A DNA stretch of 64,000 nucleotides. It comes from TMED23 sp964639965 (lineage in GTDB: Bacteria > Pseudomonadota > Alphaproteobacteria > Rhodospirillales > UBA2165). Of the stretch, positions 17,213 through 25,701 are shown piece by piece. Location of the stretch: the NCBI GenBank assembly GCA_964639965.1, contig CAZXGI010000001.1:62001-126000 (forward strand). The letters run 5' to 3'. A program made the position numbers and the translations under genes. The notes below the pieces were generated by a model. It searched no databases and was not told where the DNA came from. It worked only from the letters and a program-made list of their open reading frames with translations. How positions within the stretch are numbered: position 1 is the stretch's first letter; each line of letters begins with the position of its first letter.

Positions 17213-19147
17213 GTGGCAGAGAATAGTAAAACACCCTTATTAGACAGAGTTATTGAACCTTCAGGAATACGAAGTTTTTCAGTTGATCAGTTGAAGGAAT
17301 TGGCCGCTGAAATTCGTATGGAAACAGTCGATGCTGTTTCTATAACTGGTGGTCACCTTGGTGCCAGCCTAGGTGTTGTTGAATTAACTGTTGTGCTTCA
17401 TCATGTTTTTAATACTCCGCATGACAGGCTAATATGGGATGTTAGCCATCAGGCTTATCCACATAAAATTTTGACAGGTCGCCGTGACCGTATTCGCACT
17501 CTTCGTCAAGGCGGAGGACTATCGGGTTTTACAAAGCGTACAGAAAGTCAATTTGATCCTTTTGGTGCGGCGCATAGCTCAACTTCCATTTCAGCAGGTC
17601 TGGGTATGGCTGTTGCTAGTGAACTTGATGGCATACAAAGACACGTGATTTCTGTTATTGGTGATGGCTCAATGAGTGCTGGTATGGCATATGAAGCAAT
17701 GAACAATGCAGGGTCAAAAAATTCCAGGCTAATTGTTGTTTTAAATGATAACGATATGTCGATTGCTCCGCCTGTCGGGGCAATGAGTGCATATTTATCT
17801 CGTTTGATTTCGTCAAAGTCGTATCAATCTATTCGGCACTTTGCAAAAGAGATAGCTGAAAAGTTGCCACGTCGGGTTGAAGAGACGGCTCGCCGGGCCG
17901 AGGAATACGCGCGCGGAATTTTTACTGGTGGTACTCTTTTTGAGGAGTTGGGTTTTTTATATATTGGCCCTGTTGATGGGCATAATATTGATCATCTTTT
18001 ACCTCTATTAAAAAATTTACGTGATGCAGAGGATAGCGGGCCAGTTTTGCTCCACGTAGTAACAAAAAAGGGCCATGGTTATGAGCCTGCTGAACAATCT
18101 GCAGATAAGTATCATGGAGTGTCTAAGTTTGATGTAATAACAGGCAAACAAGATAAGCCTGAACCAAATGCTCCTTCGTATACCAACGTTTTTGCTAATT
18201 CTCTTATTCAAGAAGCTGAAAAAGATGAAAAAATTGTTGCGATTACCGCGGCTATGCCGGGGGGGACAGGTCTTGATAAATTTGGTAAAGTTTTTCCTGA
18301 ACGAACGTTTGATGTTGGTATTGCTGAACAACATGGGGTTACATTTTCAGCAGGAATGGCAACCGAGGGTTATAAACCATTTGCGACAATCTATTCGACT
18401 TTTTTGCAACGAGCATACGATCAAGTTATTCATGACGTTGCTTTACAAAAAATACCCGTAAGGTTTGCTATAGATCGTGCAGGGCTCGTAGGAGCAGATG
18501 GGGCAACCCATGCAGGTTCATTTGATATCACATATCTTTCCTGCTTGCCAAACTTTATTGTGATGGCAGCTTCTGATGAGGCCGAACTAAGACACATGGT
18601 TGCGACCGCTGTTAAGATTGATGATTGCCCTTCAGCATTTCGTTATCCACGTGGTGAGGGTCTGGGTGTTAAAATGCCTGAAAACGGCTTGGCTCTTGAA
18701 ATTGGTAAGGGGCGTATTATGCGAGAGGGAACGTCAGTCGCTTTATTGACCCTAGGGGGGCGCTTGCGCGAAGCTTTAGAAGCTGCTGATGAGCTGACTT
18801 CCCTAGGATGGTCAACCACCGTTGCTGACGCTCGTTTTGCAAAACCAATTGATGAAACAATGATACTCGATCTGGTAAAAAATCATGAAATATTAATAAC
18901 TATTGAAGAGGGGTCCATTGGCGGATTTGCAGCCCATGTTATGCAGTTTTTAGCCAATACAGGCATTTTTGATAAAGGTTTGAAATTTCGGGCTATGACA
19001 TTGCCAGATATTTTCATAGATCACGAAAAACCCGAAAAACAGTATGAAATAGCCGGGTTGAAACGTTCAAATATTGTAGAAACAGCTTTATTGGCTCTAG
19101 GGGAAACAGATAAAGTTCTTTCCGGAATTACACCTGCCAGTGCATAA
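17213..19147 (+). CDS. dxs: 1-deoxy-D-xylulose-5-phosphate synthase
   Basis: Thiamine-diphosphate enzyme that condenses pyruvate and glyceraldehyde 3-phosphate, the first step of the MEP isoprenoid pathway. Visible motifs include GGHLGASLGVVELTVVLH (N-terminal), VIGDGSMSAGMAYEAMN (ThDP/Mg binding GDG...N), and FDVGIAEQHGVTFSAGMA in the pyrimidine domain, which carries the catalytic glutamate, then DRAGLVGADGATHAG. The transketolase C-terminal domain occupies the last about 130 residues. The 644-residue length is normal. It begins with GTG, AGAGAAGTG giving the ribosome site, 41 bases after ispA. Confidence 0.96.
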   Translation: MAENSKTPLLDRVIEPSGIRSFSVDQLKELAAEIRMETVDAVSITGGHLGASLGVVELTVVLHHVFNTPHDRLIWDVSHQAYPHKILTGRRDRIRTLRQGGGLSGFTKRTESQFDPFGAAHSSTSISAGLGMAVASELDGIQRHVISVIGDGSMSAGMAYEAMNNAGSKNSRLIVVLNDNDMSIAPPVGAMSAYLSRLISSKSYQSIRHFAKEIAEKLPRRVEETARRAEEYARGIFTGGTLFEELGFLYIGPVDGHNIDHLLPLLKNLRDAEDSGPVLLHVVTKKGHGYEPAEQSADKYHGVSKFDVITGKQDKPEPNAPSYTNVFANSLIQEAEKDEKIVAITAAMPGGTGLDKFGKVFPERTFDVGIAEQHGVTFSAGMATEGYKPFATIYSTFLQRAYDQVIHDVALQKIPVRFAIDRAGLVGADGATHAGSFDITYLSCLPNFIVMAASDEAELRHMVATAVKIDDCPSAFRYPRGEGLGVKMPENGLALEIGKGRIMREGTSVALLTLGGRLREALEAADELTSLGWSTTVADARFAKPIDETMILDLVKNHEILITIEEGSIGGFAAHVMQFLANTGIFDKGLKFRAMTLPDIFIDHEKPEKQYEIAGLKRSNIVETALLALGETDKVLSGITPASA

Positions 19148-19159
19148 GTCAAGGTAGCC

Positions 19160-19906
19160 ATGCCGAAAATTCAAAAGCGAAGATTAGATCAACTTCTGGT
19201 TGAACGGGGGTTGGTGCAATCACGTAGTCGAGCTCAAGCTTTAATTATGGCAGGTTCGGTGTATAGCGATTCGAAACGATTAGATAAAGCTGGTGCACAA
19301 ATACCACAGAATATAAAACTAGAGTTAAAGAGCCGAGACCACCCCTGGGTATCGCGTGGTGGGCTTAAGCTAGAACACGCACTTGAGCACTTTCAGATTA
19401 ATGTCACAAATAGAGTTTGCCTAGATATTGGGGCATCAACTGGTGGTTTTTGTGATGTGTTATTAAGTAGAGGGGCAGACAAAGTTTATGCGGTCGATGT
19501 TGGGCATGGGCAATTGGCTTGGAAAATAAGAAAAAATGAAAGGGTCACCGTGTTAGAACGTTTTAATGCTCGGTATATTACGGACAAAGAGATAACAGAA
19601 AGGGTCGATTTCATAAGCTGTGATGCTAGCTTTATTGGGCTCAGGACTATTTTACCAGCACCACTAAGACTGGCCAAGCCTGGTGCTAAATTAGTCGCTT
19701 TAATCAAACCTCAGTTCGAAGTGGATAAATGGCAAGTCGGGAGTAAAGGGGTTGTCAGAGAGCAAAAACTACGTGAGGCTGTCTGCAATCGCATAGAATA
19801 TTGGCTGAACGGTTTGGATGGGTGGCAAGTAATTGGGGTTGAAAAAAGTCCAATTACTGGCGCTGAAGGCAATATCGAATTCTTGATTGCAGCAATTTAC
19901 TGCTAG
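19160..19906 (+). CDS. tlyA: TlyA family rRNA 2'-O-methyltransferase
   Basis: An N-terminal S4 RNA-binding domain (RLDQLLVERGLVQSRSRAQALIMAGSVY, residues 8-35) is followed by an FtsJ-like SAM-dependent methyltransferase domain: CLDIGASTGGFCDVLLSRGA near residue 92 and a DVGHGQLAWKIR segment. TlyA methylates ribose 2'-OH positions of 16S and 23S rRNA in some bacteria, which affects capreomycin sensitivity; some homologues are described as haemolysins. It lies 12 bases downstream of dxs in the same operon, as is common in Alphaproteobacteria. Confidence 0.9.
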   Translation: MPKIQKRRLDQLLVERGLVQSRSRAQALIMAGSVYSDSKRLDKAGAQIPQNIKLELKSRDHPWVSRGGLKLEHALEHFQINVTNRVCLDIGASTGGFCDVLLSRGADKVYAVDVGHGQLAWKIRKNERVTVLERFNARYITDKEITERVDFISCDASFIGLRTILPAPLRLAKPGAKLVALIKPQFEVDKWQVGSKGVVREQKLREAVCNRIEYWLNGLDGWQVIGVEKSPITGAEGNIEFLIAAIYC

Positions 19907-19943
19907 TTTTCAGGTTTTGCGCTTTGAATTTGGTAAAAAGATA

Positions 19944-20522
19944 TTAACGATTTTTTTTGTGATATTCGATATTCGGCATCATATCTAAACCATGAGCCAT
20001 ACGGTTAGTATAATTAAAGAAAGCAGCCGTATCGCAGATGTCAAATATATCTTGTTCAGAGAACTTTTCTTGTCGCAGTGATTTTCGGTCCAGTTCGCTT
20101 ATATCAAATGGTCTTTTGGTGAGTTTCCAAACAAAGTCTAGCATCTTTCGGGTCCTACTATCTAGTTCAGCAACTCGATAATTCATTACCATCATCTCAC
20201 CAAGTTCTGGGTCTCCTGATATTTGCCTAACGGCCTGGCCATGGGCAACGAGGCAGTAATAGCAACGATTAGCCGAAGACACGACGACGGCTATTAACTC
20301 ACGCTCAAGTTTTGTTAGATTACAATCTTCTTCATCTAACATTAGTTTGTTATAATAGGCAGTAAATGTTTTAAATTTTTCTATATTAACTGTGTAAGCT
20401 CGCAGAACATTCGGTACCAATCCGAGTTTTTCTTCGCATATTTTCATGTATTTTTGAGAAACCTCATCTAGTTCCTCAATTTCAGGTATAGGAATTCGAA
20501 CGATGTGTTTGGGTTGGGGCAT
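19944..20522 (-). CDS. AhpD/carboxymuconolactone decarboxylase-like peroxidase-related protein
   Basis: All-helical protein of 192 residues of the AhpD-like superfamily. The redox motif is RCYYCLVAHG (CxxC followed by His three residues on), the signature of the peroxidase-related subfamily, close to residue 87. A preceding segment LTKLERELIAVVVSSANRC is the typical CMD helix. It probably acts as a thiol peroxidase or reductase; physiological partners are unknown. It ends facing tlyA and starts 14 bases past the aroC stop, so it is probably co-transcribed with aroC and fabI. Confidence 0.85.
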   Translation of the reverse strand: MPQPKHIVRIPIPEIEELDEVSQKYMKICEEKLGLVPNVLRAYTVNIEKFKTFTAYYNKLMLDEEDCNLTKLERELIAVVVSSANRCYYCLVAHGQAVRQISGDPELGEMMVMNYRVAELDSRTRKMLDFVWKLTKRPFDISELDRKSLRQEKFSEQDIFDICDTAAFFNYTNRMAHGLDMMPNIEYHKKNR

Positions 20523-20536
20523 GTGTTTGGTATATT

Positions 20537-21607
20537 TTATTCACATTGGGCTTTATGAAGCAGCATATGGTCGGCTAACACACAAGCTATCATGGCTTCT
20601 CCAACAGGAACCCCTCTTATGCCAACGCAAGGGTCATGTCGGCCTTTTGTAGAGACTTTTGTTTCTTCTCCTGACGTTGTTATGGTTTTTTGCGGCGTTA
20701 TTATTGAGCTTGTTGGTTTTACTGCAAAACGGGCAATTATATCTTGGCCTGTTGAAATACCACCTAGGATCCCACCAGCATTATTTGATTTGAATGTTGG
20801 TTTTTTCTTTTGGATGAACATTTCATCGGCATTCTCTTCTCCTTTGAGCTCTGCTACACCAAATCCAGCACCGATTTCGACACCTTTGACAGCATTTATA
20901 CTCATTAAAGCTTTTGCAATATCTGCATCTATTTTGTCATAAACTGGGTTCCCATAACCGACAGGTACGCCACTAGCTTTGATTTCAATGATTGCACCAA
21001 TTGAGGAACCCGATTTACGGATTGAATCAAGATAATTTTCCCATTCTTTAACTTTTTCTCGGTCCGGACACCAAAAATCATTGTTGTCAACTTCTTCCCA
21101 ATCCCAGTTATCACGATTTATTTTTTTTGTTCCTATTTGGATTATAGCCCCGCGAATACTGATATTTTTACCCAATATTTTTCTTGCAATTGCACCAGCA
21201 GCAACGCGATTAGCTGTTTCCCGTGCGCTCGCGCGCCCGGAACCACGATAATCGCGATTAGTATATTTTTTATGATAGGTATAATCGGCATGGCCTGGGC
21301 GATAAACGTGTTTGATATCGTCATAATCCTTTGTTCGATGATCCGTATTTTTTATCATCAAACTAATTGGCGTTCCCGTTGTTTTACCGTCAAAAACACC
21401 TGATAAAATGGTCACACTATCAGTTTCATTGCGTTGAGTTGTAAATCGTGATTGGCCCGGTTTTCGTTTGTCTAGCCAGATTTGGATGTCCTTTTCTGCT
21501 AGGTTGATATTTGGGGGAGTGCCGTCAATTACACATCCGATCGCAGAACCATGACTTTCGCCGAAAGTTGTAAATTTAAAGAGATGCCCGAAACTATTTC
21601 CTGACAT
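20537..21607 (-). CDS. aroC: Chorismate synthase
   Basis: FMN-dependent lyase that makes chorismate from EPSP, the last common step of the aromatic amino-acid pathway. Signature regions: GESHGSAIGCVIDGTPP (residues 13-30), RPGHADYTYHKKY followed by RDYRGSGRASARETANRVAAGAIA, and RHDPCVGIRGVPVGEAM near the C-terminus. The length of 356 is normal. It is read leftwards in the order fabI, aroC, AhpD-like, with 11 bases to fabI. Confidence 0.96.
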   Translation of the reverse strand: MSGNSFGHLFKFTTFGESHGSAIGCVIDGTPPNINLAEKDIQIWLDKRKPGQSRFTTQRNETDSVTILSGVFDGKTTGTPISLMIKNTDHRTKDYDDIKHVYRPGHADYTYHKKYTNRDYRGSGRASARETANRVAAGAIARKILGKNISIRGAIIQIGTKKINRDNWDWEEVDNNDFWCPDREKVKEWENYLDSIRKSGSSIGAIIEIKASGVPVGYGNPVYDKIDADIAKALMSINAVKGVEIGAGFGVAELKGEENADEMFIQKKKPTFKSNNAGGILGGISTGQDIIARFAVKPTSSIITPQKTITTSGEETKVSTKGRHDPCVGIRGVPVGEAMIACVLADHMLLHKAQCE

Positions 21608-21618
21608 TTGCCATCAAC

Positions 21619-22443
21619 TCAAGCCTCATTGCCGTTAACGGTGATGTCGGGTGCATCTACGGCTTTCATGCCTATAATATTATACCCACAATCAACATGA
21701 TGAGTTTCACCGGTAACGCCAGATGACAAGTCGCTTAACAAGTACATTCCTGAACCCCCAACATCATCAACAGAAACATTGCGCCGAAGTGGGGAGTTGT
21801 ATTCATTCCATTTTAGAATATAGCGGAAGTCTCCAATGCCAGCCGCGGCAAGTGTTTTCATTGGACCTGCTGATAGTGCATTTACACGGATATTTTGTCG
21901 ACCAAGGTCTTCAGCAAGGTATCTTACGCTTGCTTCAAGAGCCGCCTTAGCCACGCCCATTATATTATAATGTGGCATGACCCGTTCCGAACCAGCATAA
22001 GTAAGGGTTAATAAGGAACCCCCATCGGTCATTAATTTCTGCGCTTTTTGGCAAATTTCTGTAAAAGAATAACAAGAAATCAACATTGTTTGAGTAAAAT
22101 TCTCAGCGGTGGTGTTAAGGTATTTACCGGTAAGTTCTTCTTTGTTAGAAAAAGCTATTCCATGCAATAAAAAATCTAGCTTGCCCCATTTTCTTTGGAT
22201 TTCAATAAATACTTTTTCAATACTAGAGCCATCGGTGACATCACATGGCATGATGAAATTAGACCCGATGGATTTGGCCAGTGGGGTAACACGCTTAAGC
22301 AAGGCTTTCCCCTGATAAGTGAAGGCGAGTTCGGCCCCCTCGTTTGAAATAGCCTTTGCTATATTCCAGGCTATTGATCGATTATTTGCGACACCCATAA
22401 TCAACCCCTTTTTACCTGTCATAAGGCCTGGTGACTTGTTCAT
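21619..22443 (-). CDS. fabI: Enoyl-[acyl-carrier-protein] reductase, FabI type
   Basis: NADH-dependent short-chain dehydrogenase-type reductase of fatty acid elongation (274 residues). The FabI cofactor loop is GVANNRSIAWNIAKA near the N-terminus; the catalytic Tyr-x6-Lys is YNIMGVAK; and TLAAAGIGDF is the substrate-binding flap that also contacts triclosan and diazaborine. ATG 22443 (MNKSPGLMTGKKG) is chosen because GAGGAG stands 4 bases upstream; the frame is open a further 48 bases. It is the first gene of a leftward fabI-aroC-AhpD-like group. Confidence 0.95.
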   Translation of the reverse strand: MNKSPGLMTGKKGLIMGVANNRSIAWNIAKAISNEGAELAFTYQGKALLKRVTPLAKSIGSNFIMPCDVTDGSSIEKVFIEIQRKWGKLDFLLHGIAFSNKEELTGKYLNTTAENFTQTMLISCYSFTEICQKAQKLMTDGGSLLTLTYAGSERVMPHYNIMGVAKAALEASVRYLAEDLGRQNIRVNALSAGPMKTLAAAGIGDFRYILKWNEYNSPLRRNVSVDDVGGSGMYLLSDLSSGVTGETHHVDCGYNIIGMKAVDAPDITVNGNEA

Positions 22444-22677
22444 GTACTCCTCATAATATATTTTTCGATTACCAAAAAATGTGATCAGCAATAACTATTA
22501 AAAAGAACTTATTGGAAAGATGACAAATCATGTAACGTGTCGCTTCCATCAGAACTTAAGTTTATTTTATGCTGTTTTCTATACTCTATAGCAATATCAA
22601 ATGGCAGTATTTTATTCACAGGCTGTCACGATTTATAACAAATGATTTCAGGTTATCAAACTGATTATCTCACTACT

Positions 22678-23157
22678 TCAGTTGATTACTCGCCATGTGC
22701 CATCAGGTTTTCTGCATGCTGTTCCTTTTACGATTTCTTTTTGACCATCTACGATTATCTGATGTTCATATCTTCGACAATCTTCACCCGAGCTTTCGTT
22801 CCGTGTTGTTTGGGTGGGTGTCACTCGACCGCTATTTCCAGTATTTGGGTTTTTCCAAGTCGAAGGCTCTCCATCCTTGTTGTTTTCCAATGCACTTTGT
22901 TGAGTTTGGTTAGCTTTTAAACGATCAATATCGTCTAGAGCTTTGCCCAATCGGCTACCAGCAAATGCTCCGCCTAAAGTTCCAAGTGCGACAGCAACCA
23001 ATTTACCCTTGCCATCTCCAACTTGTGAGCCGACAAGTGCCCCGAGACCAGCTCCGATTATAGTTCCAATTGTTTGTTTTTGGTTGTTTTGGTTCTCAGC
23101 ACAGGCTGATAAAATTACTGTAAGGGTTAGAACGATGAAGATTCTAGTAGGTTTCAT
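22678..23157 (-). CDS. 17 kDa surface-antigen-like glycine-zipper lipoprotein
   Basis: A 159-residue lipoprotein with lipobox ILSAC (Cys19) after a hydrophobic signal. Residues about 30-75 form a glycine zipper (TIGTIIGAGLGALVGSQVG, then LGTLGGAFAGSRLGKALDD), as in the rickettsial 17 kDa antigen family. The C-terminal part has two cysteines (EDCRRYEHQIIVDGQ and GTACRKPDGTWRV), the usual antigen-family tail that may be disulfide linked. It probably sits in the outer membrane; function is unknown. Transcribed away from pdxH. Confidence 0.85.
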   Translation of the reverse strand: MKPTRIFIVLTLTVILSACAENQNNQKQTIGTIIGAGLGALVGSQVGDGKGKLVAVALGTLGGAFAGSRLGKALDDIDRLKANQTQQSALENNKDGEPSTWKNPNTGNSGRVTPTQTTRNESSGEDCRRYEHQIIVDGQKEIVKGTACRKPDGTWRVIN

Positions 23158-23301
23158 TTTCTTGTTGATCCCCTATAAAAAAATTTACGAAAGGTATGTT
23201 TTTGTTTCTAAACAATTAACTTTATTATTAAAATAAATTCCGTTTATGTTTATTAATGCTATAATATAAAGTTTTTCTTAAAGAATTGGAATAGCAGTCT
23301 A

Positions 23302-23901
23302 TTGAAAAATAAATTTTATCCTGTGATGGAAGAGCCGGTACATCTTTTCAATGAATGGTTAAAAGAAGCTGTTTCGTTGGAGCCAAGTAATCCAAACGCC
23401 TGTGCTTTGGCAACAGCCAATAAAATTGGCAAACCGTCTGTACGCATGGTTTTATTGAAAGGAGCGGATGAACATGGCTTTGTTTTTTATACTAACTACG
23501 GAAGTCGAAAAGGGGTTGAATTGTCAGAAAATCCGCACGCCTCGCTTTGTTTCCATTGGAAGTCTTTGAGTCGAGAAGTTCGGGTCGAAGGTCATGTTGA
23601 AAAAGTTCCGGATGAAGAATCAGATTTATATTTTCAAAGTCGCGCCCGGGCTAGTAAAATAGGGGCTTGGGCATCCAAACAATCTCGGGTATTAGATAGC
23701 CAACTTGAGTTAGAAAGGCGTGTTGCTAAATTCGATACAAAATTTAAAACGGGTAAAATTGAACGACCAGAATTCTGGGGAGGGTATCGTATTAAGCATG
23801 AAAAAGTTGAATTCTGGACCGAAAGAAAATTTCGCCTACATGATCGTCTAGTTTATAGTCGTTACGATCAAGGTTGGCAGACAAACAAACTCTTTCCATA
23901 G
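23302..23901 (+). CDS. pdxH: Pyridoxamine 5'-phosphate oxidase
   Basis: FMN enzyme that oxidises pyridoxine or pyridoxamine 5'-phosphate to pyridoxal 5'-phosphate. Family stretches: RMVLLKGADEHGFVFYTNYGSRKG (FMN binding, about residues 48-72), GAWASKQSRVLDS near 133, FWGGYRIKHEKVEFW and the C-terminal RLHDRLVYSR...LFP. Length 199 is slightly short at the N-terminus, which is variable in the family. The start is TTG 23302; an ATG at 23326 is a possible alternative. It is 30 bases ahead of the CDF transporter gene. Confidence 0.93.
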   Translation: MKNKFYPVMEEPVHLFNEWLKEAVSLEPSNPNACALATANKIGKPSVRMVLLKGADEHGFVFYTNYGSRKGVELSENPHASLCFHWKSLSREVRVEGHVEKVPDEESDLYFQSRARASKIGAWASKQSRVLDSQLELERRVAKFDTKFKTGKIERPEFWGGYRIKHEKVEFWTERKFRLHDRLVYSRYDQGWQTNKLFP

Positions 23902-23931
23902 TTTTAAAATACTAATCAGAGGTTAAGTTAG

Positions 23932-24867
23932 TTGAATTTGAAGCATAAAGACACGAATATAGAAACAAGCGAAGGAATGAGCCAGAAAAGCTATCCGCGT
24001 TTAATGCGGGCTGCGACATATGCTTCGGTTATTATTGCCTCTATTTTGATTTTGATTAAACTTGGTGGTTGGTTTGCAACAAATTCTCTCAGTTTGTTGG
24101 CTACATCAANNNNNNNNNNCGCTTCAATAGTAAATTTAATTGCGATCCGTCATGCGTTGCAGCCAGCTGATAAGGAACATAGATTTGGTCATGGTAAAGC
24201 TGAGGCGCTGGCAAGCTTAGCGCAAGCAGCTTTTATTGCGGGTTCTGGAATATTTCTTTTTCTCGAATCAGTTGAACGTTTTTTAGAGCCCCGTGTGGTT
24301 CAAAATACTGACATTGGAATTGGCATTATGGTAGTTGCCATAATACTGACCGCAATTTTGGTTGGATTTCAGGCTTATGTAGTTAACAAGACTAATTCCA
24401 TAGCAATTAGCGCTGATTCGCTTCATTATCGGGCAGATATACTTGTGAATATAGCAGTAATTATTTCACTCTTTCTTTCTGCTAATTTTAATTGGGTTAT
24501 AGCAGATCCAATTTTTGCTCTACTAATTGTATTTTATATGCTTTTTGGCGCATTTAAAATTGGGGTAACGGCATTGGAGGTCTTAATGGACAAAGAGTTT
24601 CCGGATGAGGACCGAAAACGTATCAAAGATATTGCTGAAAGCCATGAAAAGGTGCTGAGCATTCATGATATGCGCACAAGGTCTTCCGGAGCCAATTCAT
24701 TCATTCAATTTCACGCGGAAATGCCAAAGGATATTTCGTTGTTGGAGGCACATGAGATTGCTGATGAGGTAATGTATATGGTTGAAAAATCTTTCCCAAA
24801 TACCGAGGTTCTCATTCACCAAGATCCCGAAGGTGTAGATGAGCGTCGGGATGATATATTTGGTTAG
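23932..24867 (+). CDS. fieF: Cation diffusion facilitator, FieF-like (interrupted by assembly gap)
   Basis: Proton-coupled divalent metal exporter (Fe2+/Zn2+ type) with six predicted helices and a cytoplasmic C-terminal domain. Recognisable parts: LQPADKEHRFGHGKAEALASLAQAAFIAG (between helices 2 and 3), the second metal site HYRADILVN (His and Asp, near residue 165), and a C-terminal domain with HDMRTRSSG and EVLIHQDPEG. A run of ten N falls in helix 2. Compared with E. coli FieF the stretch between LLA and ASxxNL is four residues short, and the missing part is exactly the VDSxxD segment holding the first DxxxD metal site. The start is TTG 23932 or ATG 23977. Confidence 0.88.
   Translation: MNLKHKDTNIETSEGMSQKSYPRLMRAATYASVIIASILILIKLGGWFATNSLSLLATSXXXXASIVNLIAIRHALQPADKEHRFGHGKAEALASLAQAAFIAGSGIFLFLESVERFLEPRVVQNTDIGIGIMVVAIILTAILVGFQAYVVNKTNSIAISADSLHYRADILVNIAVIISLFLSANFNWVIADPIFALLIVFYMLFGAFKIGVTALEVLMDKEFPDEDRKRIKDIAESHEKVLSIHDMRTRSSGANSFIQFHAEMPKDISLLEAHEIADEVMYMVEKSFPNTEVLIHQDPEGVDERRDDIFG
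24110..24119. other. Assembly gap (10 N)
   Basis: Ten undetermined bases inside the CDF transporter gene. The reading frame happens to stay open across them. Family comparison suggests that about 22 bases, not 10, are really missing, so the run is a placeholder rather than a measured length. Confidence 0.95.
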
Positions 24868-24905
24868 GTTTGATGGCATTAAAACGATATTGATGGTCAT
24901 AGCAT

Positions 24906-25457
24906 ATGAAATCAAGAGATGATGAAAGCGTTAAATATAATTCTACTGGCGTAGGTGTTGATAATTATTGTTCAGGCACCAAGCCGACCCCAAAGCAACG
25001 AGGTCAATTAATAGTTAAGCGCTTGGAGAATTTTATCCGCGAAGGCAGATCAGATAAAGGTGGTATATCTTTTAAACATTGGCAAGAAATGGCCGTACAT
25101 GAATTTACAAATGCAATCTTAGATGTAGAGCAAGAAAAAAAAACAGATAATCAATTTCTGACTAGAATTATAGTGATAGGGGCTGTAGCAATTATTACCA
25201 TGGGATTCTGGGGGGCAATAGCAGCAGCGAAAGTATCTTATGATCGTCAAATGGTTGCTTTCATTCTTATGGGTGCTGGCAGTTTGTTAATCTTATCTAT
25301 TGGTTTATGGGGTTTGCGCTATCTCGTTGGTCATTTATTTCTTGGGAGACGACAGGAACGTTTAAAACGTGTAGCCAAGTTTGATCAACAGTTGGCACAA
25401 TTGGATATAGACCTACGAGAGCGCATAAAAAGATTAGAGACGTCGAATTTTGACTGA
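24906..25457 (+). CDS. Small two-helix membrane protein, unrecognised
   Basis: A 183-residue protein I do not recognise. Residues 1-80 are soluble and charged (KQRGQLIVKRLENFIREGRSD, then FKHWQEMAVHEFTNAI). Two membrane helices follow (about residues 83-103 and 112-134, GFWGAIAAA... and LMGAGSLLILSIGLWGL). The last about 45 residues are highly charged and probably coiled-coil (LKRVAKFDQQLAQLDIDLRERIKRLE), predicted to be cytoplasmic together with the N-terminus. It follows the CDF transporter by 38 bases on the same strand, so it may be co-transcribed with it. Confidence 0.7.
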   Translation: MKSRDDESVKYNSTGVGVDNYCSGTKPTPKQRGQLIVKRLENFIREGRSDKGGISFKHWQEMAVHEFTNAILDVEQEKKTDNQFLTRIIVIGAVAIITMGFWGAIAAAKVSYDRQMVAFILMGAGSLLILSIGLWGLRYLVGHLFLGRRQERLKRVAKFDQQLAQLDIDLRERIKRLETSNFD

Positions 25458-25701
25458 TTAAATAAAATACCAAAGGCGAGCACTTAGGATGTATTTGTTT
25501 TTAAGATAAATATTGTAACCCTTAGATAAATACGTATGAATAACTTACTTAAAGTAAAAACTAATAAATAGTAATTATTTTTTGTTCACATAGGTGCTAG
25601 AATAAGAAAATGCCTAATTTTCCATATGAAATATTATCTATAGACTTCAGTGAAATCTGCCTGCCGTTTTTCTGGTGTTTTACAGAATGTTTGGAGGGGT
25701 A

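Noticed and set aside
20592..20942. Open frame opposite aroC (116 residues)
   Set aside because: It is complementary to a well-conserved housekeeping gene, has no family pattern and no ribosome site; a shadow frame.
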